A DNA stretch of 64,000 bases from Ditylenchus dipsaci (lineage: Eukaryota; Nematoda; Chromadorea; Rhabditida; Anguinidae), in NCBI GenBank assembly GCA_004194705.1, contig SADC01000041.1, positions 62,001 to 126,000 of the forward strand, written 5' to 3'. Every line of letters begins with the position of its first letter. Position 1 is the first letter of the stretch. The translations under genes and the position numbers were made by a program. The notes under the pieces are model-generated. The model was not told the DNA's origin. It was given only the letters and a program-made list of their open reading frames with translations, and made no database searches. Positions 1 to 12,382 of the stretch are shown here, piece by piece.

Positions 1-58
1 AAAGTGGTCGGGGTCTAGGCGGGAACGAACCTAAAAGGTTGTTCTATGTCGAGGTTCT
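1..58. mobile_element. Right end of a pogo/Tc1-like MITE
   Basis: The window opens inside the right half of an element of the type seen complete at 20986-21410 and 51898-52325. It carries the same phrase (gtctaggcgggaacgaac) and ends in a CGAGGTTCTACAG-like terminus. The left half lies outside the window. Confidence 0.6.
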
Positions 59-755
59 ACAGTCGAAATTTGACTATAGTCGTATGTTTGATTCTCATAT
101 AGATTCAGTTTTTTCTCTCTGTGATAGCATTTGTATGAAAAAATGGTTGTAAATCTCAATGTTTTCGATGGTTGATTGACTTGACTAATTTTGGATTTTT
201 GTTTGTATTAAAAATAAGTCATCAGCTAAAAGGTCTTCTTTGGTGTGTTTTATCGATTGTTTGCTTGCAGATATAGTGGATTGATATTGTTATTGATTTT
301 GGTTGCAGTAGAGGCGCGTGTATTGGTGTTTTGTTTACCACAAAATTGTTGGGGTAGTCTGAGATTAACTTAAGGTTATTGTCTTTGCTTTTTTTTATTT
401 CTGTGATGAACTAGTGGAAGATAAGCAATCAGCCCATTTTTGAGTGGTTGTTTGACATGATGTGATAGCAGAGTTCTAATTGGTATGCACAGGGTGCGAA
501 TCGAACCAGCATCGTTTATTTCGGTGACTTAGTTGAACTTTTATGGTAGATGTCTCTCAATTTCGTTCCTCTACTGAATGCGATTTTGTTGCTTAGCTGT
601 ATTTTCTCTAATATCAGATCCGATGCGATCATGAATCTGGATTTGGAGTGCTTTGGGCACTTGTTTAAGTGCGGGACGCATTTTTTTAAATCCTAAAAAC
701 CATTCATAAGTAACTTTTATGCTATTATAAAACAATAAAAAATGGTGTTTTTGGG
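59..755. other. Intergenic, nothing recognised
   Basis: This is AT-rich sequence with no coding exon I can support. A tRNA T-arm-like string (ggttcgattcg on the minus strand, near 490-505) is present without a matching A box, so it is at most a degenerate SINE fragment. Confidence 0.4.
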
Positions 756-985
756 GGACGCAACCGACTCTCCAACGCCAAAACTCGTCAAATTTCGCCA
801 ATGGCATAACTCGCCAACGAAAATTCGATTTAACTGCCCCCCTTGGGACCGGCCACAGAGGGCCGTTTAATCGAATTTTTCGTCGGCGAGTTTTTTAGGT
901 TGGCGAGATTTGCCATTGGCGAGTTTTCGCGTGGGCGAGTTCTGACGCTGGCGAGTTATTTTTGTTGGTGCGTTGGTTGCGTCTC
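756..985. mobile_element. Foldback element, word TTGGCGAGTTT
   Basis: The termini are gacgcaaccgac and ggttgcgtc. Between them are inverted arrays of a word close to TTGGCGAGTTT around a GC-rich centre (tgggaccggcc). A related copy is at 41479-41701. The flanks gtttttgg and gttttttg may be a degraded target duplication. Confidence 0.7.
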
Positions 986-2640
986 GTTTTTTGTGAAAGA
1001 AAGTTTACACTTTTTTTACAAAAGCCCCTATTTATGAAAAAATTGTCGGATTTTGATGCAAAAATTTTAAAATGAATATTTTATTCATAAACTTAAAAAA
1101 ACGAAAAATATTTTCAAATTCCAATGTTGCTGCATTCACGGAAAATCTAGAAGATTGCAAAAACCCCCTCATGTGCCCTCACACACTGGGTATACCCCAT
1201 ATTATAGCCTATAATTTATGATAACAACTAATTTACTATAGTGCTGCTTTCATTTTCTTCCATAAACAATAACAAACAATAGCAGCAAGGCAAGTTGAAA
1301 ACTTACTACTACACAACAAATAATTAGTTGATTTGCTGTTGGACGTAGTAGTGTGTGCGCGTGCACCCCAACTTCCTGCTCTTATTGATTGTCTGCGTGT
1401 GTTTTTGCTCTCTGTTCTTCCACTCAACAAAGTTTGGTATAAACTCGCACATGTGGGGACAGAGACACACACTAAATTATGTGGGCCAACCATAATCAAA
1501 GCAATACGATGGTATTGACCATTTTACGGCTAGATTTGTGCTTTAGTTAGGTGTACAAGTGTTTATTTTTTTGAGTCTTGCTAACACTTCCTTGTTATGA
1601 GGAGGAGGGTGCTTGCGATTCTTGGTGATGCTAGAAGGATTTTATGTATTTAAATTTGCATGTGTTTACGCGAGATTGTGTTTTTGAGACCTCATCCAGG
1701 GGTCAAGTAAACAGGAATTTCTCATATTCCTAAAATTATTTACTTTTTGGAGCCAGCGATAGCTTGAAACATTTCGAATTGCAACAATTGAGATTGCCAT
1801 AATTCATTTTGCGACAAGAGCTGATAATAGAAATTCGAACTTCAAATAAATAATTTTTGTCGCATTTTGATTTTTTGGGTCGTAGCCTTTAGGCCCTTTT
1901 TGTGTTTAGGCCCTTTTTAACGTGCACTGGCCCACCCTGAGCCTAAGCCTAAGCCTCAGTTAAAAAAATAAGGCCTAAGTGGCTAAACAGAACATAGGGC
2001 ACAACGCCAAAAAGTGAAAAAAAGGCTTAACGCCTATACGCCGATTTTCTCGCAATTGGATTGTCGCATTTTTAATTCATAATTTCGCCATAAAAGGACC
2101 AGAAAAGTAAGCGATCCGAAAATTTTCCGATTTCGAATAGGTTGAAAAATAATCACTCAAAGTATTATCAGAGAAAATACGGTAATTTTCTACAATATGC
2201 TACATAATTCTCTTTTGTTATCTATATCTCGTCTAAGTGAATTAGATAATTTTTATGATTCTGCTTGCTTATCGAGATTACAAGAGTAAGGGTGGGCACG
2301 GGTCGAAAAGTGAAAATTAGAGCAAAATTGTTGGTGAAATTTTCTCTCCAAGTAAGCTCACTGAACCACTTTTGGGAATACATACAGAAATATTTTAGCT
2401 AATATACTAATAATTGAACTGCACCATGCTAAATTTTGTAGTACTATCGCGCTTTGTGGTAGCAAAATAATAATGCTAATTTCAATTTCAGGGTAATTGA
2501 TTTGAACTTGCAGGTGTATTAACTCTTCCTCCTACTTGTCTTTCTCGTCTTGTATTGATCTAATTGAAAGCCAGTCGCACTCACTCACTCACCAAATATT
2601 GCTAGTAATTCCAGTTGTAAAAAGAATATCAAGTCGGGTA
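986..2640. other. Intergenic with repeat debris
   Basis: No supported exon is seen. Segment 1880-2040 holds inverted words of the type aggcctaagt / gcctaagcct and looks like a decayed foldback MITE. The string gagaaaatacggtaa at 2172-2186 is one end of the TACCGTATTTTCTC family described at 27118-27366. Confidence 0.35.
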
Positions 2641-2700
2641 GAAATTGCTAGTATTTGTTGGAAAAGAGCTCATTGATAAATCACTCCAAAGAACAGAAGT

Positions 2701-5700
2701 ATGGCCTGTTTACAGAGACTCAGAGATGACATTGCTCTGCTTGAACGTTTATTCCCAAAGACTCATGACAGATTCCAGGTTGGCTTTAATAACTCATCAA
2801 AAGTCAAATATCTTTCGCAAATACTCCCAAACAGTTTGTCATAGAGCTAGGTCCAACGATTTTTATTATACTTTTTTGAAGTCTTTTGCTACAGTCGATA
2901 CTCTCCATAGGGCCCACTCTAGACACTGGATTTAACTAGTCACTATGTAGATGGGGCTACTATGAAGGGAGATCCTGTCCAAAGAATATCTTTGGGGCCA
3001 ACAAAGCCATGAAGTTTCAGTGTTAACTATTCAGGATCGGGTAATATGTCAACTGTAAGAGCAGTCTAGTCTAAAAATTGCAAAGTCTCTAATTTCGCAG
3101 GTCGTTTTTCAAACAACCCGAAAATCACTGCATTGAAAAAGCGAAATCTTTATAATAAATATTCGTAGCGTCCATGATTTTATCACTTAATTAGCCACAA
3201 AGGTATTATTTTTCGAGCGACATCTCTTCAGTGGCCGGTTAGGTCCGGTTCAAAACGGCCACTATGTAGAGTATTATCTGTATTTACAAATTCGCTAAAG
3301 TTGAGTCTCGATGTAAAACCACGCTTATATAACCCATATAAATTTGAGTTGGCCAAAATCCAGGTGAAGCTGGTATAAGACCAGCCCCCAAACAAGACCA
3401 GTGGTCTTACATCGAGTGTTGTCGGGGTGGTCTTACATCAAGACACGACTTTAACTCTTAATTTGAGCCTCTAAACGTAATTTTGTAAACTAAATCTAGC
3501 AAAAAATTTAGATAATTTCGGCTTCAGTAGACGAGCTCTCTGCCAAATTCCTCGACCCCAATGGTAGAACTGTGCGGGTCTATGCCAACATTCAGGTATA
3601 CCCTTCCTTCAATGAACATGGTCTTTATCTGCTCATTTTCAGGAAAACTATCCAGTAGCACCACCAATTTGGTTCAGTGAGTGTGATGACCCAGTAGTAT
3701 CAGCAGTTCTAGAGCAGCTCACAGATGACAGTCATCAGCAGGGCGAACAGGGCAGCAATTCCACTTCCATTCTCATCCACATCTACTATCTTGTCTCCAA
3801 GCTATGTTCCTTCCACAATGTGACCATGCCCTTAGAGCTTGCTCAAATTGCACCAATGGTTAGTTTCAACCGTTTTATCCCACTTTTCTAGCGGCTGCGA
3901 AAACCTTCTTGGGACGCATTTTGGAGACTGGAACTAGTAAACTGTGAGCTCGCGATTCGCGACCAATAAGGGAATATAATCCAGAAATTGTTCAAGTTAC
4001 GAAGAAGGTCAAATTTTTTTTATAAAAAGGCGGTTTTGAAATCAAAATGTCGTCTTGAATCTGAATTCGTTATATCTGTTTGGGATTGCTGAGATATGGC
4101 TATTTGGTGGAGACCATCTATGATGTGTTGCTCCTAATCATTATTTCAGTTCCATCTTGACGTTCTACAACAATTTGGATCAGATCTCAACGAATTCCGT
4201 ATTTAGGAGGTTAGGGAGGGAATTTTGACTAAAAATGGCTTTTTAGAAAACAAATATAATTAAGGTTGTCGAGGCGAGGGAGAGGGCCGTTTTGCATTCG
4301 AGACATTCACACTTGACGAAATTAGCATTCGCAAAATTCAAAACTGTGTTCTTGGCATTGTTTTTTTGGCCCACTTTTTGCAGTCCACTCTTGAGCAATT
4401 TACCACTCATTTTGTAACTTATCTCACTGGCTTCAAAATAAGTGGTAAATTGCCCAAAATTACAAAAGTCAAATGCGAATGTCTCGAATGCGAAACAGCC
4501 CTCTCCCATCCTCTTTAAAATCTCGAAAAAGTTCGAAGACCGAAGTTTGAGGCTAGTTTTCGAAATTTTCGAGAAGTGACAAACCTTTAATATAATACAA
4601 ATATAGTTTTTTTTAATTGAAAAGACCCTGCAACAAAACCAGGATCGTCCACCTGATAGTCTTTCATCTTTGGTATCTTGACAATTAAAAAAAATTGATC
4701 ACCTAAAGCGAATTTGTCGATTCTGGTATCAGTTGCTATTTTTAAAAAAAAATTCTGGTCCTTAAATTTCCAGCCTCCAAAATGCAGCCTTTGAAATTCC
4801 GTGACCTCTTGCTTTTAGTTGACCTCTTGGTCGCCTTTTCTCGTTTGCTATAATTCCTTTTTTTATTTTGCAGCTTGCTGGAGACGATAGAGACGAAGGC
4901 AATGGCAGTGAGCTGGAGAGCACGGTGGATGACGACGATGTGGAAGAGGACCTTGTAAAATTTATAAACATTTTAGCAATTCCACTAAATTTTCTCACAT
5001 TTTCAGATGTGTGAGATGGAAGATGTGGAAGCTGCAAGAGCTCAACAACTGGCCCAGGAAGATGATGTTTCACCGGAAGGCAGGGAAGTGCTTACACGAG
5101 TGGTCTCCGCCCAACGTCAACAACATCTACAGGGAGCGCCCTCTGGCTCAGTCACAGCTAGCGACCGGTTAATGAAGGAGTTGAGGGAAATTTACCGATC
5201 TGATAATTATAAAAAAGGTTGGCTTTCTGATTATTTTGCCTGACACTCGCTTAACTTCATTGTTTCCTAGGTGTGTACTCAATTGACTTGGAAAAAGACA
5301 GTTTGTACGAGTGGCATGTCAAGCTTAAGAAAGTGGACCCAGACAGCCAATTGGCATCAGACATGCGGCAGCTGGCAAAAGCTCACAGTCAGGATCACTT
5401 GCTCTTCTCGTTTCTCTTCAAAGACTCATTCCCGTAAGTTGTAGTTATTGTCCTCAGTTTCGTAGAGAAGGACGAGTTACATATCAGTGCAATATTCTCA
5501 AACAATTAAAAATGTTCTCTTTCAGATTCGAACCTCCATTTGTGCGCCTCGTCTCGCCCACAGTGACCAATGGGTTTGTGCTGGGTGGAGGTGCATTGTG
5601 CATGGAACTGCTCACCAAACAAGGCTGGACCAGTGCTTACAGTATAGAATCCCTAATCATGCAGATTGCCGCCACTTTAGTCAAGGGCAAGGCAAGGATC

Positions 5701-5868
5701 TCCTTCGATGCTAAGGTAATTTTATTTCTAGTTCTCTAGACCTTTTAATAACCTTCGTACTTGTTTCAGAGTGCCTACAGCTTGGCCAAAGCACAGCAGT
5801 CATTTAAGTCATTGGTGCACATTCATTCCAAGTCAGGGTGGTACACACCACCCAAATCAGACGGGTAG
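2701..5868 (+). CDS. UBE2Q: Ubiquitin-conjugating enzyme E2 Q (UBE2Q family), complete
   Basis: This is an E2 enzyme that carries ubiquitin as a thioester and passes it to substrates or E3 ligases in the cytosol or nucleus. I see eight exons with clean GT-AG phases: 2701-2778, 3512-3595, 3643-3858, 4874-4954, 5007-5217, 5271-5433, 5526-5715 and 5770-5868. They give 373 aa, close to the usual length of about 375-420. The N-terminus ([19 protein letters not shown], then HDRFQ joining IISASVDEL) matches the RWD-like family start. An acidic linker (residues about 127-160) precedes the UBC fold. The catalytic Cys is near residue 303 in [15 protein letters not shown], and the protein ends [11 protein letters not shown] as in the family. 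Introns 1 and 3 contain MITEs. The start is the first Met in frame with the conserved N-terminus. Confidence 0.95.
3303..3445. mobile_element. Small MITE in UBE2Q intron 1
   Basis: The ends read gagtctcgatgtaaaacc and, inverted, ggtcttacatcaagac. The middle repeats the inverted word ggtcttacatcgag. It resembles the pogo-like group but lacks a clear CAGTC end. Its edges are approximate. Confidence 0.45.
4200..4515. mobile_element. MITE copy in UBE2Q intron 3
   Basis: It shares its central layout with copies at 12135-12382 and 27118-27366. A phrase like gcaatttaccactcattttg is followed by an inverted partner around aataagtggtaaattgcc, within arms ending gggagaggg... The borders are approximate. 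Confidence 0.55.
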
Positions 5869-6421
5869 TAGACAATTTTAAGTTGGAGGATGAAGTTCGT
5901 GTGTTCTTATGTTTGGCAGGTGTAAATTGTAAATTCGTTCGTATTTCTTGTTCTAAGTTTGGTTATACTTTTTTATTTTTGCAATTGTTTTTTCTAACCA
6001 GAAGACATCAACAAATTTCAATTTTGTATGAATAAAGTTTTTTTGTTCATTCGCTCTAGAAAATGTGGAGTCTATAGACATTAAAAATTTAAACAGAAAA
6101 AACTCCGTGAACAGGTTAGAAGCGCAATATAGATATATATTTTTTTCAAAGAGAGGCTGATAGTTAGCAGAAAAATAAGGAGCATCCAGGGAGACCCGAT
6201 AGCTCAACCAGTTAGAGCGCCGACTTGCAAGGAGGGTATTTAATCACCGAAGCGATGAAATCTGGCTGACAAGGGAATCGCCTGAACTGTAAAATGTTAA
6301 ATTTTTATTTGTTTACAGCATTTTTCCGTGTTTTTTGACGCGCTGAATACAAAAATCATGCGTATTTCGAGAGCATGAGTATAATTTCGATAACAAACTT
6401 GTAAATAAAATACGGAAAAAT
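5869..6421. other. UBE2Q 3' flank
   Basis: No coding exon is seen. An AATAAA-like string (gaataaagtt, near 6031) could serve as the UBE2Q polyadenylation signal. A tRNA-like fragment is listed separately. Confidence 0.4.
6188..6262 (+). pseudogene. tRNA-like fragment (SINE head or tRNA pseudogene)
   Basis: The stretch cccgatagctcaaccagtta followed by gagcgc is an excellent tRNA D-arm and A box. The anticodon stem does not pair (gccgacttgcaaggagg) and the B box is degenerate, so it cannot fold as a functional tRNA. It may be the 5' end of a tRNA-derived SINE. Confidence 0.45.
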
Positions 6422-7522
6422 GGGCGACGGTCGTTTGGTCCCCGGTCATTTGGTCCCCGGTCATTTGGTCTCCTGGTCATTTGGTCCCCGGTCATTTGGT
6501 CCCAAAGCCGCCAGTTTAATTTTTTTTTAAATGTTTTTCCATGTTGTCTTGAACGAAACCTATGTCGATCCAATTTTGAGACTTGCAAATCGTTTAGCTC
6601 TTGTTTGCAAGATGCTCATGTGTTACTAATAAGTCCAACTTCAAATATCTGGCATTACAGCTATCCGACACTCTTGGTTATTTTTCAGGCTAAATCTACT
6701 TTATTTGACTGCAATTGGCTTATTCTTTGTTAACGGCATCCCTAATTATCTGGATTTACCAATAATTAAGGTCCGTTTCCGTAAAGTCATCTTAAATAGT
6801 TGGAAAAAAATAAATAAAAAATAGACTACCCACTACGATCCCCAAAATGAGTGAAATACATACATACTCAAATGAATGTGACCGGGAATGTGAACGCTTT
6901 AAAAAAGTGGACAATGACCTGGAAAAGTGTTGAAAACCCATGCAAATGTCAGGTTTATCGATCATCCATTAGAACTGAGGTTAAATTATATAAAAATTAA
7001 ATGATAGGAGTTTTTCACATGGAAAAAAAGATTAAACAAAATTTTTTATTACGAAGAGAGTTGACTGTATTCACCCACATCCAGGTTGAATTAAGACCAT
7101 TGAGGATGGATCTGAACCATTGGTAGTGGATCCCGACTATTGAAAGTGGGTCAGGACCACTAAAAGTCAATCTGGACCATTTAGGGTGGACTTGAACCAC
7201 TGAGGGGGGATCTGGATCATTGAGGATGAATCGGGGATCACCAAGTGGTCTTCAGTATTCCCTTCCCCTCCCATATAGTCTTTAATATTTCTTTCTAAAT
7301 CCAAAATTTTTCAATTTCCGATTCCACAGGTGAATGAGACCTATTCGGGATAATATATGGTAGAAAACAATTCTTTGCTATAGCCAGGATTCGAACCTGT
7401 CCGAACATTTTAAATTGGCGGCCTTGGGGACCAAATGACGGGGACCAAATGACCAGGGGATCAAATGACCGGGGATCAAATGACGGGGACCAAATGACCG
7501 GGGACCAAATGACCTAATGCCC
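6422..7522. mobile_element. Foldback/MULE-type element, word GGTCATTTGGTCCCC
   Basis: The 1101-bp element is flanked by an exact 8-bp duplication, GGAAAAAT (6414-6421 and 7523-7530). The left arm has five copies of a 15-bp word close to GGTCATTTGGTCCCC and the right arm has six inverted copies. The element begins and ends GGGC...GCCC. The interior shows no recognisable transposase. The tandem-word inverted repeats and 8-bp duplication fit the foldback branch of the MULE superfamily. Confidence 0.85.
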
Positions 7523-7835
7523 GGAAAAATAGGGTAAAAAAATAGGGTGTACAGCCAGGGGGATTTGAACCTGAGAGTTCAAAATATTTACATTATGATT
7601 TGCACCCCCACTTTAATTTGGTGTTAATTAATTTTTTTCTAACCTACCGTATTTAATATGAGATAGCCCAATTAAGGCTATAGAAGTAAATGACAAAAAA
7701 AGTGATTTTTTGCTAAATTTTGAGCTAGTAAGGTCAGTTTATAAATACTCAATAATTATATTCAATGAAGCGCTGCAAACTGGCATCAACAGTAAATTTT
7801 GATTGCTAATTGGTAATGGAAAAAACATTCCTTAA

Positions 7836-8066
7836 AGGGGCATGCCCGTGCGTTAAGGCGCGAACCAGCAGTTTTTTCGAATTTTTTCGAATCGTCCCGT
7901 TTTTTACTCTTTCTGCGTCAAATCTGATATAGATGACCTTATACTGCTTTTAAAACTAGACAGAAAACTTAAAACATCTAGACGAGAACGAATAAAAAAA
8001 TTTATCGAGAAAGAAAAGAACTGCTGGTTCGCGCCTTTTCTCCCCATCAAGCACGATCATGCCCCT
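7836..8066. mobile_element. TTAA-flanked MITE (piggyBac-like target)
   Basis: TTAA lies on both sides (7832-7835 and 8067-8070). The inverted ends are AGGGGCATGCCCGTGCG and a partner ending GATCATGCCCCT. An inverted internal phrase gcgcgaaccagcag follows. The family copy at 28496-28727 is almost the same length (231 versus 232 bp) and in the opposite orientation. Confidence 0.85.
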
Positions 8067-8072
8067 TTAAAC

Positions 8073-8712
8073 GGGCAGGAGTAAGATGCGGCAAATCACA
8101 TTGCGACAAATCAAATTGCGGCAAAATCAGATTGCGACAATTCAAATTGCGACAATCCAAATTGCGGCAAAATGAAATTGCGGCAATTCAAATTGCGGCA
8201 AAATCAAATTGCGACAATTCAAATTGCGGCTGCTATTTGGGTTGATCGTTATTTTATACGTTAGGTATTTTCGTTCACTTTGTGAGTAAATATTCGTATA
8301 TCATTTTTTGTTGAATTTAGTAGATTTAGTAGAGCAATTATGGTGCTGGTCAAGATTCGACACTTTTGCTGTCAAACAGCACATTATGCTGTTTGATTGT
8401 TTGCTGATTTTTGTACAGCTAGTCAATTTTTTGGTTTCTAGCAAAATCTCATCTCACAAACAAGCCTGTTTAGACGGCAGCTTATTGAGACCACATAGTG
8501 GTGGCAGATTAAGCATTACTTGAAAGTTTCAAATTTGATTACCGCAATTTAAATTGTCGCAATATGATTTGCCGCAATTTGAATTGTCGCAATTTGAATT
8601 GTTGGAATTTGATTTTGCCGCAATTTGAATTGTCGCAATCTGATTTGCCGCAATCTGATTTTGCCGCAATTTGATTTGTCGCAATGTGATTTGCCGCATC
8701 TTACTCTTGCCC
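8073..8712. mobile_element. Foldback/MULE-type element, word TTGCGACAATTCAAA
   Basis: The ends are GGGCAGGAGTAAGATGCGGC and its inverse. Each arm is a run of alternating words (caaattgcgac, caaattgcggc). A 7-bp duplication, TTTAAAC, flanks it (8066-8072 and 8713-8719). It inserted at the right end of the TTAA MITE next to it. A second copy at 47510-48449 has a perfect 8-bp duplication. Confidence 0.85.
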
Positions 8713-8960
8713 TTTAAACACTACGTAGCCAAATTTGCCAAAATTTTCACTTCGACTCTAATGGCATTTATTAGAATGTTTTATATTAAGTGTATATAAT
8801 TTAAAAGTTTCTCATTCAATCCTCTTTCTAATGCAAACAGAATTAGCTCATAGCATCACAAAATATAAAAGATATGGGCAGAAGTAAAATCGGACGATTT
8901 CTTGTTCCACCCTGTATGACTGAGGCTAAATGTTTTCAATAAGAAAATGTGACGAAATGC

Positions 8961-9929
8961 CTACTCTATATCCACAATCGCTGCCGACCAAGAAGCCATT
9001 CGCCACTCGTCAACCTCCCCATCAATAATTCCTGGCAATGACGAGTTGTTGATTGTCTGAGCTGGTTTGATGGTACCGCAATATCTGATATCACTTCCTC
9101 CCGTTGTTCTTGTGTAATGGGGTTGATGCAGGGTGACGCACTGGTGGGAATGCAACTCATTGGGATTGGAGGCTCCAATGAAAAATGTGGATAAATGATT
9201 GTTTTTAACTTTTACAAATACCAACCTCATTGCCGGTACGGAGGTAATCATCTTCTGCCACGCACTCAAGTTTTTTGTTGTCAAAAACTTGGCCGGAGGA
9301 GCAACGTTCCGGCAATACCCAATTGATACGAGTGTTGTTTCGGCAAAGGGCGTATACAGAAAAGCATTCTCCCATGGGGTGTTTGCCATCGGCCATTCCC
9401 TGACAGTTGACTGTCCACAACTCTCTTGGACTTTGAATGGCATCTGATGCAACAGCATAGTTTATTGTAAAGAAGGAGACGAATTCAAATTCAAACGTTT
9501 GATACCTGCCGGTTGCAGCTGAGACTTGTGTCTGCGCGATTTCTTTGCCCCCGAATGGTATGGAGAGGATATGGAGGCAGTGACTATGCTGGGCATGGTC
9601 GATGTCGATGGCCGTGGTTCATTCATTGTTCCCATCGACCCATTGTTCAGCCATCGCAAGTCAGAGACTCCAAAGCCAAGCAAGAAAGCCGCAACCAGCA
9701 AAAGTGGAAGCAGGAGGCGTCCTTTCCATTTCTGCCATCCAGTCTTCTTTTCGCTCGCCAAATAGGTGTTGGACAGGGGGTGATGGACAGCAGAAGAAGC
9801 CGGTCTTCCTTTTAAAATGAAATTTGCCTTCTGAATGAAATTTGCTTCATTAAACTGTCATTCTAATGATCCAAAACACACCCTTTTGACTGGCGCTGCG
9901 TTGAGAAGCAGTGGCTTGTTAGAGGACAT
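8961..9929 (-). CDS. Type II membrane protein with a chitin-binding type-2 (peritrophin-A) domain
   Basis: Four exons on the minus strand (9882-9929, 9506-9830, 9222-9443, 8961-9172) join in consistent phase to give 268 aa. The N-terminus starts MSSNKPLLLN. A single hydrophobic segment, RLLLPLLLVAAFLLGFGV, lies near residues 54-71, preceded by Lys/Arg/Trp, so the C-terminal part should be extracellular. The domain at about 138-185 has the CBM14 pattern CQG...GECFSVYALC...RCSSGQVF...C, with cysteines near 138, 151, 158, 172 and 185. More cysteines follow in the last exon. Likely role: binding chitin or a related glycan at the cell surface or in cuticle or eggshell. The second splice acceptor (TTCAG at 9831-9835) was chosen because it alone keeps the frame into the membrane segment. 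Confidence 0.85.
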
Positions 9930-10300
9930 TTTTTCGAAGTTAGCAATTGAATAGCTGAAATGGCTGACTATGAAAAATGAATGATTATAATTCTGCTTTA
10001 GTTCAGCCTGGTGACAATGAGTGGTACTGCTCCTTTTATTATTGCTTTTGAATCATCGTTCAACTGAAAAGGCCAAAACACAATAGCGGAACAACAATCT
10101 TCACACAGTTTCATGTTGTGGGCGGAACAGTTTTTGGAACAGGCTTACAAATTTTCAATGGGAAGGAACATTCAACCTTAGCTTTCTTCCTCCCAGCAAT
10201 AAAATACAACAGTTAGTAAGGGCTGACGAATTGGAAAATAGAAATGTCTCGTTATCACCAAATGTTAGCTAAATATGACATGTTTCTTTGTCTAAATTAA
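9930..10300. other. 5' flank of the chitin-binding gene
   Basis: No exon or repeat is recognised here. It should contain the minus-strand promoter, but I see no specific element. Confidence 0.3.
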
Positions 10301-10505
10301 ACCCTACCCCTACCAGTCATTCAGCTTGGAGGACCAAGGTAATTTTTTTAAAATTTTTTTTACAATAATTATTTTACATAAAAATGATTAAAAAACTCAA
10401 AAATAATTTATTTCACACTTTTCGTGCAAACACTTATTGGTATTGAGAAATGTAAAAAAAATTTTGCCTTGGTCCCCCAAGCTGAATGACTGGTGGGGGT
10501 AGGGT
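10301..10505. mobile_element. TTAA-flanked MITE with ACCCTACCCC ends
   Basis: TTAA is present at 10297-10300 and 10506-10509. The perfect inverted ends begin ACCCTACCCCTACCAGTCAT and continue into an inverted CAGCTTGG...CCAAG phrase. The CCCTA-type end and TTAA target fit a piggyBac-like non-autonomous element. Confidence 0.8.
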
Positions 10506-10954
10506 TTAATCGACTGGTGGGGTATCCTTTAACTGCTCCGTTTCTTTGACTCTGAAACAGGCAAGGACAACGCCCCAAATTTATTTGGCTGACAAATATG
10601 GGATGGACATGAAAAGGAAAGTACTTTTTATATCTGCTTCACATTTAGATAGCCAATTAATGTTTGGGCAGGGCTCGCCAAATTTTTGTCGTGATCTGTT
10701 TTGCTCATAGGTTATTGAATTTGTTGTGTCTTACCGAGATCTTTTTGTGCTCAGTAGAGGACACTCCAGACAGCAGAATGACACCTTGTGTCCACTATTA
10801 GTTCGCAAAAATCAGCTTTATTTTTGGTTTGGAGGAGAAGTTCCATTTTAACTTATTTTTGACTGACATTCTGTTAATTCAATCGCGAGCCATTTTCAAA
10901 GCAGTTCAAGAAATCGTTTGATAGCAACAGGTTCAGGATGCAAAATAAGACTAA

Positions 10955-11436
10955 CCTACGATCAGATACATATTGTGATCAGATACATCGATCAGATACA
11001 CGACGATCAGATACATCGATCAGATACACTTTTTTAAATGAATTGAACTAGTTTTTCCATTTGAACTTCATTTTTTGTTTTAAACTGCAGAAATGCATCC
11101 GGCAGTTGAACAGGCTCTTGATGAAAACGAAAATGACCAACAAATAGAAATCCAGCCGGTGGGGAATGATGCCGATCCTCAGAATCAAGAAGGGGAAGAA
11201 CAAACTCGAGAGCATTTTGATGTTGTATTTATTGAAGATGAAAACCTTTATCGTAGATCCGATTAAAATTTGATGTTATTGTTAGTGTTTTGATGTACTG
11301 TTATGTTGATTGGACGTTGAAATAAAAGGTGTGGATAAGTTTTAACGTTATATTAAAAAAGTGTATCTGATCGATGTATCTGATCGTCTGTGTATCTGAT
11401 CGATGTATCTGATCACAATATGTATCTGATCGTTGG
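10955..11436. mobile_element. Foldback element, word GATCAGATACAT
   Basis: Each arm holds about five GATCAGATACA words (10958-11030, and inverted at 11360-11430). The arms are joined by about 320 bp containing a short ORF. The outer flanks both read GCAAAATAA, which may be a long or coincidental duplication. Confidence 0.75.
11093..11266 (+). CDS. Short acidic ORF inside a foldback element
   Basis: This is a 57-aa ORF (MHPAVEQALDENENDQQ... ending LYRRSD) preceded by a good acceptor (aaactgcag at 11082-11090). It is rich in Glu, Asp and Gln. It probably represents the last exon of the element's former protein, kept after internal deletion. No domain is recognised. Confidence 0.45.
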   Translation: MHPAVEQALDENENDQQIEIQPVGNDADPQNQEGEEQTREHFDVVFIEDENLYRRSD

Positions 11437-12134
11437 TATACCGCAAAATAAAGGCTAAGCGTGTCTGATTTCAGACCCTCTCCCTTTGATTTTTTTTTGA
11501 AAAACATTTTAGAATAAAAACGTGTAAAGTCGAGAGCGGTGTAGGTAAAATTATCTTCAGGGAGAGGAGGTTTTTAGCGTGAAAAAAGAGACATTGTGGG
11601 CATAAATGCGATATTTACAATTATTAGAGTAGGCCCAGAATTCCGGTTCCCATTCACCGGAATTCCGGCCTTTTTTCGAATTCCGGTTCCGGCCGCAAAA
11701 AATATGTAATTCTGGTTCCGCTTTTCACAAAACTGGAATTCCGATTCCGGCTGCGGTCGAAATGAGAATTCTGGCCAAATCTATCATAATTTTGCTATTT
11801 CTCGGCTGACTTTAAAGGCGGATTTTTTAATTTTTGAGCGCATTTTTTGCGTCAAATATCAAAATAAACAAAAAATTATGTAAAGCGGCAGCGATTTTTT
11901 TGAAAACAGGTTTTTTGGCTCAAGTTTCGATTTCGATTCCGGTTCCGGTCCAAATACTGATTCCAAGCCAAATTAACACGAGAAAGGCGGACTGTAACTT
12001 TTGACTACCTGGCGGTTTTCAGACCTGTTGAGCACGAATATCGCAAAATCAGACCCATGAACTTGTGTGCAACGCCCTTAATTACCCCAATTTTCAAAGT
12101 GACTCTTTCAATATGCGTGTTTTCACCTACAGCC
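11437..12134. other. Intergenic repeat debris
   Basis: Segment 11630-11960 contains repeated gaattccggttccgg words in both orientations and looks like a decayed MITE. No coding exon is seen. Confidence 0.4.
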
Positions 12135-12382
12135 TTTCCTCCTAATTCTCCTAATTCTTCTAATTCTCCTCTCCCTCGTTCAAAATCGTGTTATTGACGT
12201 TGTGCTTTCGACTCACTTTTGAAGACTCTTCTCAGACAAGTTACCACTCAATTTGTAGCCAGTGAGATCAGCTACAAGATAAGTGGTATCTTGCCTGACA
12301 GAAGTTTTCAAAAAACGGGTCAAAAACACAGCGCCAAAAACACGATTTTGAAAAGGGGGGCTTATTAGAAGAAATACGGTAT
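12135..12382. mobile_element. MITE of the TACCGTATTT family
   Basis: It is related to 4200-4515 and 27118-27366. Shared phrases are ttcaaaatcgtg, caagttaccactca, its inverse gataagtggtatcttg, and the right end agaagaaatacggta. The left end is degraded. Confidence 0.6.

Noticed and set aside
6188..6262. Functional tRNA gene
   Set aside because: The anticodon stem and T-arm do not pair, so only the D-arm region is tRNA-like.
9513..9820. Plus-strand ORFs over the chitin-binding gene
   Set aside because: They are antisense shadows of a minus-strand gene whose four exons join in phase and carry a recognisable domain.
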